This document shows, piece after piece, positions 63,761 to 64,000 of a stretch of DNA of 64,000 nucleotides. The DNA comes from Shinisaurus crocodilurus (Eukaryota; Chordata; Lepidosauria; Squamata; Shinisauridae). The stretch is from the NCBI GenBank assembly GCA_021292165.1, contig CM037876.1:107594324-107658323 (forward strand), given 5' to 3'. The notes under the pieces were generated by a model that did no database searches, had not been told where the DNA came from, and was given only the letters and a program-made list of their open reading frames with translations. Every line of letters starts with the position of its first letter. The stretch's first letter is position 1. The translations under genes and the position numbers were made by a program.

Positions 63761-64000
63761 CCCAGAACGCCAACTTCTAAGTGAGCCAATCTACCAAATT
63801 CATCAGTCACACATGACTAGATAGGAATGATGCAATCAACCACAAACCATCCAAAAGAAACCATGTTCCAATACCCATTCAGGGCAATACTCCGTATACT
63901 GGAAAAATGGCCCGGAATGCCAATTTTCAAGTGAGCCAAACCAACCAAATTCACCAGTCACACATGACTAGATGGGAGTGATGCAATAAGCCATAAGCAA
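63761..64000. repeat. Direct repeat of about 145-bp period at the window edge
   Basis: The units at about 63757-63850 and 63904-63998 share CCAACTTCTAAGTGAGCCAA / CCAATTTTCAAGTGAGCCAA, CACCAGTCACACATGACTAG and GATGCAAT. The array may continue past the window. Confidence 0.8.

Larger units (their letters stand above)
48706..64000. other. Downstream intergenic region
   Basis: Repeats are listed separately. 50930-51700, 55480-56500, 56610-59020 and 59870-60590 hold no gene or repeat I can name with confidence. 57880-58830 is moderately GC-rich unique-looking sequence. In mammals ACOX3 follows HTRA3 on the opposite strand; I could not identify any of its exons on the minus strand. Confidence 0.55.

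Noticed and set aside
1..64000. CRISPR arrays, operons, prokaryotic signals
   Set aside because: Introns, SINEs, LINEs and CpG depletion show vertebrate nuclear DNA; the repeats present are transposons and microsatellites.

Overview
This is a stretch of vertebrate nuclear DNA dominated by one interrupted gene and interspersed repeats. The repeat types (CR1 and L2 LINEs, a tRNA-derived SINE with an L2-like tail, 5S rRNA-derived SINEs, many short hAT-type palindromic elements, long microsatellites) point to a non-avian sauropsid, most likely a squamate such as a lizard. The species is an inference from repeat style and cannot be fixed from this window.

The only gene I recognise with confidence is HTRA3, a secreted trypsin-like serine protease. 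It lies on the + strand in nine coding exons from the ATG at 8515 to the TAA at 46697. The exons join in frame to 1383 bases (460 residues): signal peptide, 12-cysteine IGFBP-type module, Kazal-type module, protease domain with His198/Asp234/Ser312, and a C-terminal PDZ domain. All eight introns are GT-AG. The gene begins in a CpG island (about 8130-9010) with Sp1/KLF-like boxes and an inverted CCAAT box, and no TATA box that I can see.

Layout: 1-8130 is upstream intergenic sequence with an LTR-like copy (minus), a SINE, an interrupted CR1 tail and CR1/L2 fragments. 8130-9010 is the promoter and exon 1. Intron 1 (13.1 kb) holds two LTR-type sequences, an L1 ORF2 3' fragment, a tRNA-type SINE, an L2 tail and a 5S-headed SINE. 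Exons 2-6 (22020-30536) are separated by 1.2-2.5 kb introns rich in L2 and SINE pieces. Intron 6 (11.4 kb) is a hAT landing zone. Exons 7-9 (41892-46697) encode the linker and PDZ. A long 3' UTR probably follows to about 48.7 kb. From there to 64 kb the sequence is repeats (CR1 tail, SINEs, hAT-like composites, a DIRS-like recombinase remnant, a degraded L2 on the minus strand) plus one weakly supported candidate terminal exon with a poly(A) signal near 59.03-59.86 kb.

The most interesting local structures are: (i) a 25-bp tandem duplication straddling the exon 6 splice donor, directly followed by a perfect 79-bp copy of sequence from about 720 bp upstream in intron 5. It creates a second donor whose use would give a PDZ-less protein. 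(ii) A SINE with a 5S-rRNA-type promoter joined to a CR1 3' tail, seen twice with the same junction. (iii) Two hAT-type elements with perfect 8-bp target duplications that each carry an extra copy of their own left end inside.
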